Source of the DNA: Chara braunii
Taxonomy: Eukaryota; Streptophyta; Charophyceae; Charales; Characeae
Direction: 5' to 3'
Assembly (NCBI GenBank): GCA_003427395.1
Contig: BFEA01000447.1
Span: forward strand, 182,957 to 206,619
DNA: 23,663 nt
Position numbers and translations under genes: made by a program. How positions within the stretch are numbered: position 1 is the first letter of the stretch; each line of letters starts with the position of its first letter. The notes under the pieces were generated by a model that worked only from the letters and a program-made list of their open reading frames with translations, did no database searches and was not told where the DNA came from. This document shows positions 1-8,840 of the stretch, piece after piece.

Positions 1-315
1 TTTTTTTTTTTGAGCAAAAGGGGCCCAGTGCCCAAGGCTCCAATTATGAAATTGATTACAACACTTATACATATGCCTCTTCCCATTAGGGCTGGAAGAG
101 CCTCAGCCACTGCTCCCCTGGAGACAGCTTCCCTGTATAACACGAGTATAGCGTGATCCCGGGGCATTGATTGCTTCCTCAATGAGGAAGGATTAACCCC
201 GTTGTGTGCAGAATCAAGCTCTGCCCTACGCTCCTGAATTTTCTACACGGTGAGGAGGGGGGAGATACCATTAGGGCGAAGAGAATGATAACAGGGCAAA
301 ATAGTTTAGTGATTC
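1..315. other. Non-coding stretch, no gene seen
   Basis: The window opens in an 11-base T tract, perhaps the tail of a minus-strand retroposon cut by the window edge. No reading frame or RNA gene is supported here. The only structure is a small hairpin module at 165-190, listed separately. Confidence 0.5.
165..190. repeat. CATTGATT-flanked hairpin, copy 1
   Basis: CATTGATT (165-172) is followed by a perfect 7-bp hairpin: CTTCCTC (174-180), loop AAT, GAGGAAG (184-190). The same octamer precedes different perfect hairpins at 2973 and 19859. The flank is conserved and the arms are not. Confidence 0.5.
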
Positions 316-553
316 ATGAGTAATTAGATCGAGCTTCCCTGGAGCAACTAATTAACACAGACGCAGACCAAAGGGGAGCACACTATTGGAAGAAAATTCT
401 AATCTATACTTACAGATCATCAAGCCAAGTCTCATCAGTAATTAGGTCGAGCTTCCCCTGAGCAACAGTAGTTAACATCGGCGCAAACCGAAAGGGAGTA
501 CAGTAATTGGAAGAAAGTTATAATCTATACCTACGGATCATCAAACCAAGTCA
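316..553. repeat. 118-bp tandem duplication
   Basis: Two head-to-tail copies have a period of 118 bp. TAATTAGATCGAGCTTCCC starts at 321 and TAATTAGGTCGAGCTTCCC at 439. Both copies end in similar GATCATCAARCCAAGTC sequence. They differ by scattered substitutions and small indels, so the duplication is not recent. No coding potential is evident. Confidence 0.8.
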
Positions 554-1083
554 AACCTTAAGTGATGATGACCAGGTATAACAGTACTCATGGCACCCCA
601 TCGCTACAGAATCTGAACACAGGACACGTCAAAAGGGAGGGCACATGTGTCCGAGGTGGAAACGATCCATCGGACTAAAAACAGCTAAACATTAATCAGC
701 CACAGGTGAATAAGCTTCTTCTTCAAGCACCCCTCCCCCCTCGTCCTTCTGTCAGCCAGACCAATACAATCGAGAACCAAGAAAGGAGGGAGGGGTGAGG
801 GAGAGCCTTCCACTTCCCATCACACTACCCCACACCGCCACGTGCGAAAATCTGAATGGCAAAGGCGAGAAGGACAGATGGCTGTAAAGATACGGAGGCC
901 AGCCTCCCCGATGGAAGGTAAGAAGCAGTCTCCCTGATTGGAGAAAAACACCCCAAATCATGCAAAGCCTCCATATATATTGTAGTCGATATAGCGCCAG
1001 TGACCCTGCCAATCGATTGTAGTGAAGTTATTGTCGTTGGCGCTGCCTCCGGAGGTTGAGAAACGGAAACCCTTATCAAAGCA
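554..1083. other. Non-coding stretch, no gene seen
   Basis: Only short overlapping frames without recognisable motifs occur here. No repeat with a copy elsewhere in the window was noticed. Confidence 0.4.
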
Positions 1084-1725
1084 CTACGACCCCGACCAAT
1101 GTGAAACCGTGGTGACCAGCGCCGAGACAACGGTCGTTGTTGATGAAGGTGATGGTGGCAACATGGTTGTTGATTTAGATGAACGCCCCATGTTGTATGT
1201 AATCATCGTGTCAGGCGCTGGGGCAATGGTCGTTGGTGAAAAAGATGGCGTCGATGTGGTTGTTGATTTTGTTGTAAGTGTCGAAGTCGTTGTTTGATTC
1301 GATACTGCTGGTGCTGATATTGCTGGAGGTGTTGATGTCGTTATTGGGGTTGAAACTGTTGGTGCAACTGCCGCCAACATGGTTACTGACAGCTCCTCCC
1401 CTGAGCGCTTGGCCATGTCAGCACCTTGCTCACTCCCTTCATCGAGGAGCTCGTAACAATCGCTGAGCAGAGCACCCACCTTGCGCCAGTCAACAAGCTC
1501 GTCCAGCTCAGGTGCCGGCCCCTCCAGCACCCAGATAACCTCCAGCATCTGCTGTAGCACTGTCTCCGCCCATCTCGCCACCGAGATCGCTCCCCCAACA
1601 ACCTCTGGTGGAGGTGGAGTGGAGGCAGAGAGAAGAGACACCATATCCTGGAGTCGCTGTCTGCTGTCTTCCATGGTGGATAGCCAGGCAGCAGCAGCTT
1701 GTCGGAGGAAATCTTCTGAAGCCAT
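1084..1725 (-). CDS. Hypothetical 213-residue protein (or exon)
   Basis: This is the longest stop-free frame with a plausible protein-like N-terminal half, and I do not recognise it. Residues 1 to about 105 look helical and amphipathic. The start is MASEDFLRQAAAAWLSTMED, followed by a short Pro run and an acidic/Leu-rich stretch. From about residue 110 to the end it is a low-complexity Thr/Ser/Pro/Ala linker. The layout resembles the N-terminal part of a retrotransposon gag-like protein or a plant hypothetical exon, but no zinc knuckle or other family motif is visible. On the same strand CTACAG|GTAAGT lies about 25 bases upstream of the ATG. That matches a splice donor, so the ATG may lie in an intron and the frame may be spurious or differently started. 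The Thr-rich tail could be a chance by-product of GTT/GGT-rich DNA. Confidence 0.3.
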   Translation of the reverse strand: MASEDFLRQAAAAWLSTMEDSRQRLQDMVSLLSASTPPPPEVVGGAISVARWAETVLQQMLEVIWVLEGPAPELDELVDWRKVGALLSDCYELLDEGSEQGADMAKRSGEELSVTMLAAVAPTVSTPITTSTPPAISAPAVSNQTTTSTLTTKSTTTSTPSFSPTTIAPAPDTMITYNMGRSSKSTTMLPPSPSSTTTVVSALVTTVSHWSGS

Positions 1726-2482
1726 CGAGTAGTGAATCGCGTCAACTTACCTGTAGTTCTGGCTCTGCTGCTTGTCGCCGTGCTTATTGTCGCGCAAAGA
1801 CACTCCAGTGTCGGTGAACACGTTGCTCACAAGAGCCTCGCTGCCATGGCCGCCGCCGCACGCCCCCCTGACACTCCACCGTTACTAATATGACTCGGCA
1901 AGTCCGAGGACCTGGAGCGGATGCCCGCCGAGCCTTGTCGGACGGGAGCACTCCGTGCGTTCGCGCCTTTGATATCCCTCTATTTCGTTTTGGAGCCGTT
2001 ACCACTTACCTTAATCATTCACTAAACACCTCTCCAGTCGCTTTTTGTAGTTGTATTGCTGTTGTTCTGATTACGACCTGAGGGTTCTAGCCTATTATCA
2101 GTAGATGTACGGCCACCATCCTCCCCTCTGCCTTTAGTCGTCCAGTACGCCCTTCTTCAGCCGCTCGCTTGTGGTTGAACTCTTGTTGTTCTGGTCACTT
2201 TTAGTTTATATCATCTGGAGGTATTCCAGCCTCTGTCATCAATACGTAAATGACCACCACCCGTCCCCATACCTCAGTCCGCAACAAGATCCCTCCAGTC
2301 TTTGTACTTGTCTTTGTCATCACCCAGAGCAGCTCTGGTCTCGGTCATCAGTAGGAACATGGCCACAATCTGGCCCCATATTTCTGTCACCAAGTGGGTC
2401 CACTCTGGTCTCCTATCCGTCAACATGGGAAGCAGACAATCGCGACCCCCCAGAGGGCTCAGGGCCTCCTACTCCCCCTGAG
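1726..2482. other. No convincing gene; Pro/Ser-rich frames only
   Basis: Short frames exist on both strands but none has a recognisable motif. The plus-strand frame entering the 2483 minisatellite is Pro-rich only because of that repeat. A 5-bp hairpin (CTCGG/CCGAG) near 1892-1906 was noted. No RNA gene was seen. Confidence 0.4.
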
Positions 2483-2665
2483 GGAGGATCAACACCCAAG
2501 GCGGTCACTAACCCCCCAGACAGCCCCACTTCCCCTGTGGGAGGATCAACACCCAAGGCAGTCTCTACCACCCAAGGCGGTCACTAACTCCCCAGAAAGC
2601 CCCACTTCCCCTGTGGGAGGATCAACACCCAAGGCAGTCTCTAACCCCCAGAAAGCCCCTGCTGT
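2483..2665. repeat. 57-bp minisatellite, about 3 units
   Basis: GGAGGATCAACACCCAAGG recurs at 2483, 2540 and 2616. The first spacing is 57 bp. The second is 76 bp, that is 57 plus a local 19-bp duplication of the CACCCAAGGC part. In one plus frame it reads as repeated GGSTPKAV with Pro/Ser linkers. The 76-bp spacing shifts the frame, so the protein reading is not maintained and I treat it as DNA repeat. Confidence 0.8.
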
Positions 2666-2794
2666 CGGGACCCCCTTTCCCCATCCCACCAGCGGCCCTG
2701 CCACCCCGAAGCAAAGCCCTAAGGTAACCAATTATGTGATCATCCCCTCGGCAAGGCCTACCTGAGGTTAATCCTTCCCTTCGAGGAAGAAATC

Positions 2795-2924
2795 TTTTTT
2801 TTTTTTTTTTTAACACCCTCGCAGTGTTAGTGGTGCTGGTAGGAGCAGACACCACTAGCACCCGGGGGGAGGCTCAATCTATTGGTGGGGAGCTTCACCT
2901 GCTGGAAAACGGGTCCAGTGTCCC
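2795..2924 (-). mobile_element. Short A-tailed hairpin retroposon, copy 1
   Basis: On the minus strand the element starts GGGACACTGGACCCG (from 2924) and ends in a 17-base A tail (2811-2795). Three hairpins can be drawn. The first is a CTGGA/TCCAG head hairpin. The second is a GAGC/GCTC hairpin around the CCACCAATAGAT motif. The third is a 12-bp stem, plus-strand GTGTTAGTGGTG (2824-2835) with CACCACTAGCAC (2850-2861), containing one G-T wobble and a 14-nt loop with GGTAGGAGC. The A tail indicates retroposition. No clear tRNA A/B boxes were found, and I do not recognise the family. Confidence 0.75.
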
Positions 2925-2972
2925 ATATACAGAATTGATTAATGTGAACAGAAGGAAGAAGAAACCTGCCAG

Positions 2973-2996
2973 CATTGATTACTCTGGTTTCCAGAG
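2973..2996. repeat. CATTGATT-flanked hairpin, copy 2
   Basis: CATTGATT (2973-2980) is followed by CTCTGG (2982-2987), loop TTT and CCAGAG (2991-2996). This is a perfect 6-bp stem whose arms differ entirely from those at 174 and 19869. Confidence 0.5.
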
Positions 2997-3384
2997 GATT
3001 GACTGTGCAGATTTTTATGGGAACTCGGCAATGCCAAAAACTTTGACAGCGTGAGTAGCTGAGGAAGAAATCAATGCTTCTCACCCAAGGTTTCTGATTA
3101 AAGGAACGCCGAATCTGTCTCGACAATCGCAGCGACTATGGCACTTCCAGACTTGGTGTGGAGAGGAGTGTGTATATTGACATATTGTTCACATGTTATG
3201 AGCCTTGAGCGCCCCGCCCCACTCCCCCCTTAAACCCAGGTGAGCTTTTGCTATGCCTGCATTGTCAAGCGTATTCTGCGACTTCACCACGACAGCACAT
3301 CACACCATATTTGCAACTGGATATATGAATATGAATAATATGAATGCACTGTCACCACAAAGAACAGTACAAGGGAACACACTC
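2997..3384. other. No gene seen; 3' flank of the NDUFAF3-like frame
   Basis: On the minus strand this lies downstream of the stop codon of the NDUFAF3-like reading frame and could hold its 3' UTR. No clear AATAAA plus A tail was found, and no other feature is supported. Confidence 0.4.
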
Positions 3385-4902
<1,518 letters not shown>

Positions 4903-5044
4903 GGGACGCTGGACCCGCTTTCCAGCAGATGCTGCTCCCCACCACCAGATGGAGCCTCCCCCGGGAATGCTAGTGGTGCCTGCTCTTACCAGCACCCCTA
5001 GCATCCACTCGGGTTGTTCTTTAGAAAAAAAAAAAAGAAAAGCA
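4903..5044 (+). mobile_element. Short A-tailed hairpin retroposon, copy 2
   Basis: It starts GGGACGCTGGACCCGC at 4903, with a perfect head hairpin GCTGGA/TCCAGC around CCCGCTT. GCTCCCCACCACCAGATGGA and then GC give a second 5-bp hairpin, GCTCC/GGAGC. The variable hairpin is ATGCTAGTGGTG (4967-4978) with CACCCCTAGCAT (4993-5004), 11 of 12 paired, and the 14-nt loop CCTGCTCTTACCAG. It ends in an A-rich tail at about 5025-5042. Compared with copy 1, the outermost stem bases differ yet still pair. Confidence 0.8.
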
Positions 5045-5045
5045 G

Positions 5046-5250
5046 ATGGATCATGATTTTCTGGACCCCTCCCGAAACATGTTCAGATTCAGGTGTTCAG
5101 TCCAACGCTTGCGAGATCCTGCTCGCAAAGAGGATCTGATCATATCTGGACATTTTTCAGCCAGAGATGCAGCAAAGCTTATGGATCATATTTTCTGCAC
5201 CTCTTTACAAACATGTCCAGCTTCAGGTGTTCAATCCAATCCTGTGTGAT
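5046..5250. repeat. 135-bp tandem repeat, 1.5 copies
   Basis: ATGGATCATGATTTTCTGGA starts at 5046 and ATGGATCATATTTTCTGCAC at 5181. Each is followed by an AACATGT and CAGGTGTTCARTCCAA segment. The first copy contains a perfect hairpin, TTGCGAG/CTCGCAA around ATCCTG. A related fragment lies at about 4455-4485. Confidence 0.7.
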
Positions 5251-5513
5251 AGTGGGACCTCGCCGCAGGAAGTCCTCCTTTTTTTCTTTTTCAAGTCCAG
5301 GGTGTTGTAGAGGTCGATTTCTGGACCCACGACAGGTACCCATCTACAGTCAGCAACCAATTGTTCTATGGGACGCAGACCATTCTATCTTGGAGGATCC
5401 CCCTCAGACAGGCCCTACATCAGGTTCCGGCTGCAAAAGAGAGAGGAACCTATGGGCCCATGAAGCCTTTATGAGTGCAAAGGGATACTGTGACCAAGGA
5501 GTCAAGGATACAA
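5251..5513. other. No gene seen
   Basis: Short frames only. AAGTCCTCCTTTTTTTCTT (5270-5288) is the exact inverse of 4353-4371. Both segments lie downstream of AATCCTGTGT, so the same flank carries this segment in opposite orientations. Confidence 0.4.
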
Positions 5514-5561
5514 GGGTTTAAGGGTTTAAGGGTTTAAGGGTTTAAGGGTTTAAGGGTATAA
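5514..5561. repeat. (GGGTTTAA)n telomere-like array
   Basis: Five perfect head-to-tail units of GGGTTTAA (5514-5553) are followed by a degenerate GGGTATAA (5554-5561). The unit is one base longer than the plant telomere repeat TTTAGGG. A short canonical-like stretch, CTTAGGGTTTAGAG, lies just downstream at about 5580-5593. Confidence 0.9.
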
Positions 5562-5785
5562 GCCTTCAAGAGACCAGGGCTTAGGGTTTAGAGTTTAGGA
5601 GAGCTTAGGAGACAACACAGCACAGCGGAATGCAGTCATGAGCGGCATCACACCGCATACCAAGGAGCACAAGCCATGATCTGTCAGACCGCATCAGGCG
5701 GCCAGTCTAGGGTGAACAGGCAAACCCCTCACAAGGGGCCAATGTATCTTTGTACCTTTGCTCAATAACTGCAACTTCTGTAAAG

Positions 5786-5919
5786 GGGACGCTGGACCCG
5801 CTTCCTAGCAGGTGTCGCTCCCCACCAATGGATGGAGCCTTCCCAGGTGTGTCTGCTCCTACCAGCACCTCAAGCTGCCTCCGGGCCTGTTAGCAAAAAA
5901 ATAAAAAGAGAGAGAAAGG
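5786..5919 (+). mobile_element. Short A-tailed hairpin retroposon, copy 3
   Basis: It starts GGGACGCTGGACCCGC at 5786 and shares the CTCCCCACCAATGGATGGAG body. Its variable hairpin is short: AGGTG (5845-5849) with CACCT (5866-5870) around a 16-nt loop containing CTGCTCCTACCAG. It ends in an A-rich/AG-rich tail from about 5895. It lies tail to tail with copy 4. Confidence 0.75.
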
Positions 5920-5929
5920 AACCTAGGGG

Positions 5930-6037
5930 CCTCAGTCAGGTAGGGTGATAAGAGCAGCCCTCCCTACTATGGTTTACATTGGTCACTCCATCTATTGGTG
6001 GGGAGCTGCACCTGCTGGAAAACAGGTCCAGTGTCCC
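5930..6037 (-). mobile_element. Short hairpin retroposon, copy 4
   Basis: On the minus strand it begins GGGACACTGGACCTG at 6037 and carries the CTCCCCACCAATAGATGGAG body. The variable hairpin is GTAGGG (5940-5945) with CCCTAC (5962-5967) around a loop containing TGATAAGAGCAG. The stem sequence is unlike copies 1 and 2. No A tail of its own is visible; the next sequence is the tail of copy 3. Confidence 0.65.
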
Positions 6038-6383
6038 ATTTCATAATAAAAAATGCTGATAATACTGATAGAATCCAGGCTTGAACCTCTTCACCCAGGG
6101 CAGGGCGCCAGATGTGAACTTTTTAATCCTAGCTCAATGCGATGCCTGACTCTTACTTAAACCACCAGTACTTGGCTCAGCTATTGAAGCCGAGCCTGAA
6201 TATGCCCTGCGCGCCGATTTTTGCCGAGCCTGCCGGGGGCTTGGCACAGGTACCGCCCTTATTCTGGACCTGCTGCCAGCAGCTGGAATGTAAAGCGGCG
6301 ATAGTTTTCTTGTTTCCACTCGTGTACATGAAAATGGCTTGGGCAGAAGTGCATCCAGATCCATCTGGAAGATCTCGTTGAAA
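6038..6383. other. No gene seen
   Basis: Short frames only. TTAAACCACCAGTAC at 6157-6171 matches the reverse complement of the end motif of the modules at 8263 and 8573. Just downstream, GGCTC/GAGCC arms form a small imperfect hairpin (about 6174-6196). Confidence 0.45.
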
Positions 6384-6406
6384 GCTCCCCGCCTCTGGCG
6401 GGGAGC
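6384..6406. repeat. GCTCCCCG hairpin, copy 1
   Basis: A perfect 9-bp hairpin: GCTCCCCGC, loop CTCTG, GCGGGGAGC. Its flanks (TTGAAA before, AAACAGCC soon after) resemble those of the hairpin at 7336. The ninth base pair is C-G here and T-A there. Confidence 0.75.
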
Positions 6407-7065
6407 AGAAGCACAAACAGCCGAGAATCTTGAAAACCAATCCGCTCCATAAATTCTCTGATTTGGACGCAGGCCTCAATATTCATTGGAAGCCATGGAG
6501 GGCGACTGAGCACGCATGGCAACGACGGCCTTACCACTGCTTTCGAGTCCCCTATCTGCAACCCAACTTTGTTCTCATTACAAACCACCCGCCCGGTTCT
6601 TAGTCGCCCGCCCTCCCTCTCCCTTTCGATGCACCCTCCCTCCCAGACCTGCCCACCCCCCATCTGCCCATCTTCCCGCCCTTTTCCCCTTCCACCCTCC
6701 TCGTTCCCTCCAAGTGGCAACAAAACAAAGAGACCAGCTGAGGCACGGGCCCGGACTGCAGGATGAAAGCGCCCCCAGGAGGAAGGACCGCACACAAGGT
6801 CGGCTCGGAGGCTGCTGCTTCGGGGCGTGACAGATGAAGAGGCGGAGTAAGCTGAGAATGACATGGCAGCCAGCCAAACCGCCTATCTACAGGCTTCTCT
6901 TCTGCAGAGTTAACACTGCCAGCTTCGGCGGTGGTAATGGTCGATTACAAAGTGGGAACACTATTTGTACATCCCTGCCAAAGGGTGCACTAGCCATAGG
7001 GGCACAAGACCCGCTAACATATGACATAACACTGTGTTCTGCATTCAACCAGTGTAACTCATGTG

Positions 7066-7067
<2 letters not shown>
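6407..7067. other. No gene seen; pyrimidine-rich tract at about 6600-6715
   Basis: The plus strand at about 6600-6715 is strongly C/T-rich with many CCC runs, so the minus strand is purine-rich. Frames across it are low-complexity (Pro/Ser or Gly/Arg). The flanking sequence has no motif I recognise. An uncertain host exon cannot be excluded. Confidence 0.4.

Positions 7068-7097
<30 letters not shown>
7068..7097. repeat. A30 homopolymer
   Basis: A 30-base A run is followed by more A-rich sequence to about 7206, including AATAAT repeats. It may be the tail of a plus-strand retroposon whose body I cannot define. Confidence 0.9.
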
Positions 7098-7098
<1 letters not shown>

Positions 7099-7206
7099 AG
7101 TAGCCATCTTCCCCAGCTTGATGCGATTGTGAACATTCAATAAAAATAATAATAATAATTAAAAAAAAAACACACAAAAGGAAAAAAAAAAACAAAGGGG
7201 AAAAAA

Positions 7207-7336
7207 GGTACCAAGCTCTGAACGTGATTGCCCTCAGATACATCCGCTGCTGCAGCCAAGTGCAGCCAGATACATTCTGGAAAGTGCTACGTCACAGTGA
7301 AGCCCTGCAATTGAAACGGTTGGCACGCATTGAATG
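7207..7336 (+). repeat. 130-bp module, copy 1
   Basis: It begins GGTACCAAGCTCTGAACGTG and ends CATTGAATG. Most of it repeats at 7445, with a more diverged copy at 7870. One plus frame is open throughout (RYQALNVIALRYIRCC, then QPDTFWKVLRHSEALQ), and the same frame is open in copy 2. It may therefore derive from an exon. I do not recognise the protein. Each copy follows an A-rich tract. Confidence 0.75.
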
Positions 7337-7358
7337 CTCCCCGTCTCTCACGGGGAGC
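7336..7358. repeat. GCTCCCCG hairpin, copy 2
   Basis: A perfect 9-bp hairpin: GCTCCCCGT, loop CTCTC, ACGGGGAGC. It sits at the end of 130-bp copy 1 and is absent from copy 2. Relative to 6384 the terminal pair changes from C-G to T-A. Confidence 0.75.
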
Positions 7359-7444
7359 AAACAGCCTTGATACTGCTTCCAAAAAAACAAGAAACAAAAC
7401 AGAAAACAAGAAAAAAAACAAAAACAAAAACAAAGGGGAGAAGA

Positions 7445-7574
7445 GGTACCAAGCTCTGAACGTGATTGCCCTCAAATACATCCTCTGCTGCACCGAAGTG
7501 CAGCCAGATACATTCTGGAAAGTGCAACGTCACAGTGAAGCTGTGGACTTGGAACTGTTGGCAAGCATTGAATG
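7445..7574 (+). repeat. 130-bp module, copy 2
   Basis: It begins GGTACCAAGCTCTGAACGTG and ends CATTGAATG, the same length as copy 1. The frame stays open (RYQALNVIALKYILCC, then QPDTFWKVQRHSEAVD) and runs on past the module. Its substitutions relative to copy 1 include both synonymous and replacement changes. ATACTGCTTCC plus an A-rich run precedes this copy and copy 3, marking a shared left boundary. Confidence 0.75.
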
Positions 7575-7869
7575 TATGCTTATGCTTAGAGCATTAAAAT
7601 GATGGTGACAACACAAAGTAGCAATCCCACAGCGAACAGTGACAGAAAAGAAGGACAGATGAGAGACAGACAGAGGAGACGATAAGGCCAGTAGAAGATG
7701 TCCCCCGACTTGCATTGCAAAAAATGATAGATGAGCACAAAGGCAGAAGTCAAGCTTCCGCATGGCGTAGGACCCTACCGGTTCCACATGGCCGCCTACC
7801 AGGATCATCAGGGGTCTGAAGTCGGTATACTGCTTCCAAAAAAAAAGAAAAAAAGAAAAGGCCGAAAGA

Positions 7870-7979
7870 GATGCCAAGCTTTGAACATGATTGCCCTCAG
7901 ATTCATCCACTGTGCCCACAAGTACAGCCGGATACATTCTAAAAAGTGCTAACCTTACAGGGCTGGCAGGCACTCATGA
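7870..7979 (+). repeat. 130-bp module, copy 3 (diverged)
   Basis: It matches copies 1 and 2 through ATGCCAAGCTTTGAACATGA and CCGGATACATTCTAAAAAGTG, then weakens. The frame is interrupted (TAA within the module). Like copy 2 it follows ATACTGCTTCC and an A-rich tract. Confidence 0.65.
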
Positions 7980-8193
7980 AAAACCAGTTTTCTTCCAAAA
8001 AAAAAAAAAAAGAAAGAAAAGCAACGCTCTGTTTTTTTTTTCCTTTCTCGCGTTGCAGTTCCTTTTCTTTTCTCTTTTCCCCCTTGTCGCCTTCAGCCTC
8101 CAAACGTTTCCACATAGCACAGCACCAGGACATCTTATAGTCCATTTGCCCCGTTTTTGTGGGCCCACGCACGTCCTCCTCCATTGCACTGTA

Positions 8194-8288
8194 GGGCCTT
8201 CCCCGAACCCCAAAAACTGCGGCGCGTTAACGGGGAAGGGCCCCGGCCCATGTATGGGCCAAGTACTGGTGGTTTAAACCACCAGTAC
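8194..8288. repeat. GTTAACG module A with hairpins and 26-bp palindrome
   Basis: GCGGCGCGTTAACGG (8219-8233) is enclosed by a stem of GGGCCTTCCCC (8194-8204) with GGGGAAGG plus CCC (8232-8243, one bulged G). It is followed by a 7-bp hairpin, GGCCCAT/ATGGGCC (8245-8260). It ends in a perfect palindrome at 8263-8288: GTACTGGTGGTTT followed by its exact reverse complement. The palindrome looks like two module ends joined head to head. Sequence to its right (CCTAGCGGTTG and on) may belong to a second, inverted element. Confidence 0.75.
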
Positions 8289-8318
8289 CTAGCGGTTGTT
8301 AAGGCCCGTGGCTCAGCC

Positions 8319-8324
<6 letters not shown>

Positions 8325-8382
<58 letters not shown>
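8325..8382. repeat. (TC)29 microsatellite
   Basis: A perfect TC tract of 58 bp runs on into a T/C-rich and then T/G-rich stretch to about 8480. Confidence 0.97.
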
Positions 8383-8387
<5 letters not shown>

Positions 8388-8523
8388 CTTTCTCTCCCCG
8401 TGTGAAGTTTTCGTTTCATTTTCTTTTTGTTTTTTGGTAGAAGTAAAAGTTTTTTTTTTTTTTTGATTTTTTTTTGGGGGGTGTGAAATTGCACCGACCG
8501 GGCGTTGGAGCTAGCGACCCCCG

Positions 8524-8587
8524 AAAGTCGCGGCGCGTTAACGGCCGCGACTTTTTTTTATAGCTGGGCGAGGTACTGGTGGTTTAA
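8524..8587. repeat. GTTAACG module B with a different hairpin
   Basis: The same 15 bases GCGGCGCGTTAACGG occur at 8530-8544. Here the stem is AAAGTCGCGG (8524-8533) with CCGCGACTTT (8545-8554), 10 perfect pairs that overlap the core. The stem differs completely from module A. The end motif GTACTGGTGGTTTAA follows at 8573-8587, as in module A. Confidence 0.75.
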
Positions 8588-8604
8588 GAAAGAGATCTCT
8601 TTCT
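8587..8604. repeat. 18-bp perfect palindrome
   Basis: AGAAAGAGA followed directly by TCTCTTTCT, abutting the end motif of module B. It may mark the junction between the module and the sequence downstream of LINE-A. Confidence 0.8.
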
Positions 8605-8840
8605 AAATATGCCTGATGTGTATGCTAGATCTCTATTCCTTCAAGAATCTATTTCTTCATAGGCATCCAGACCATGCCATGACAATGGGACAACAGCATT
8701 GGGGGACGGGGGGAAGGGGTTGGGGAAATCTTGCATAGGGCGAAGAGGGATGGAGGGGTCAACCTCAGTCGAGCTATTCAAAAAGAGTTTGTAATTCCTA
8801 TTTAATTTTTGCCCCTGGTCTTCCTTCTCACCTTTCCATT

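Noticed and set aside
1-40. Another short-retroposon copy at the window start
   Set aside because: A T tract and GGCTCCAA are present, but the body motif and head are missing, so the similarity is too weak.
316-553. CRISPR-like direct repeats
   Set aside because: There are only two diverged long units and no short repeat/spacer pattern, and the context is eukaryotic.
6259-6864. 201-residue minus frame
   Set aside because: It crosses a purine/pyrimidine-biased tract giving Gly/Arg/Glu low complexity. No motif is present and overlapping frames are equally open.
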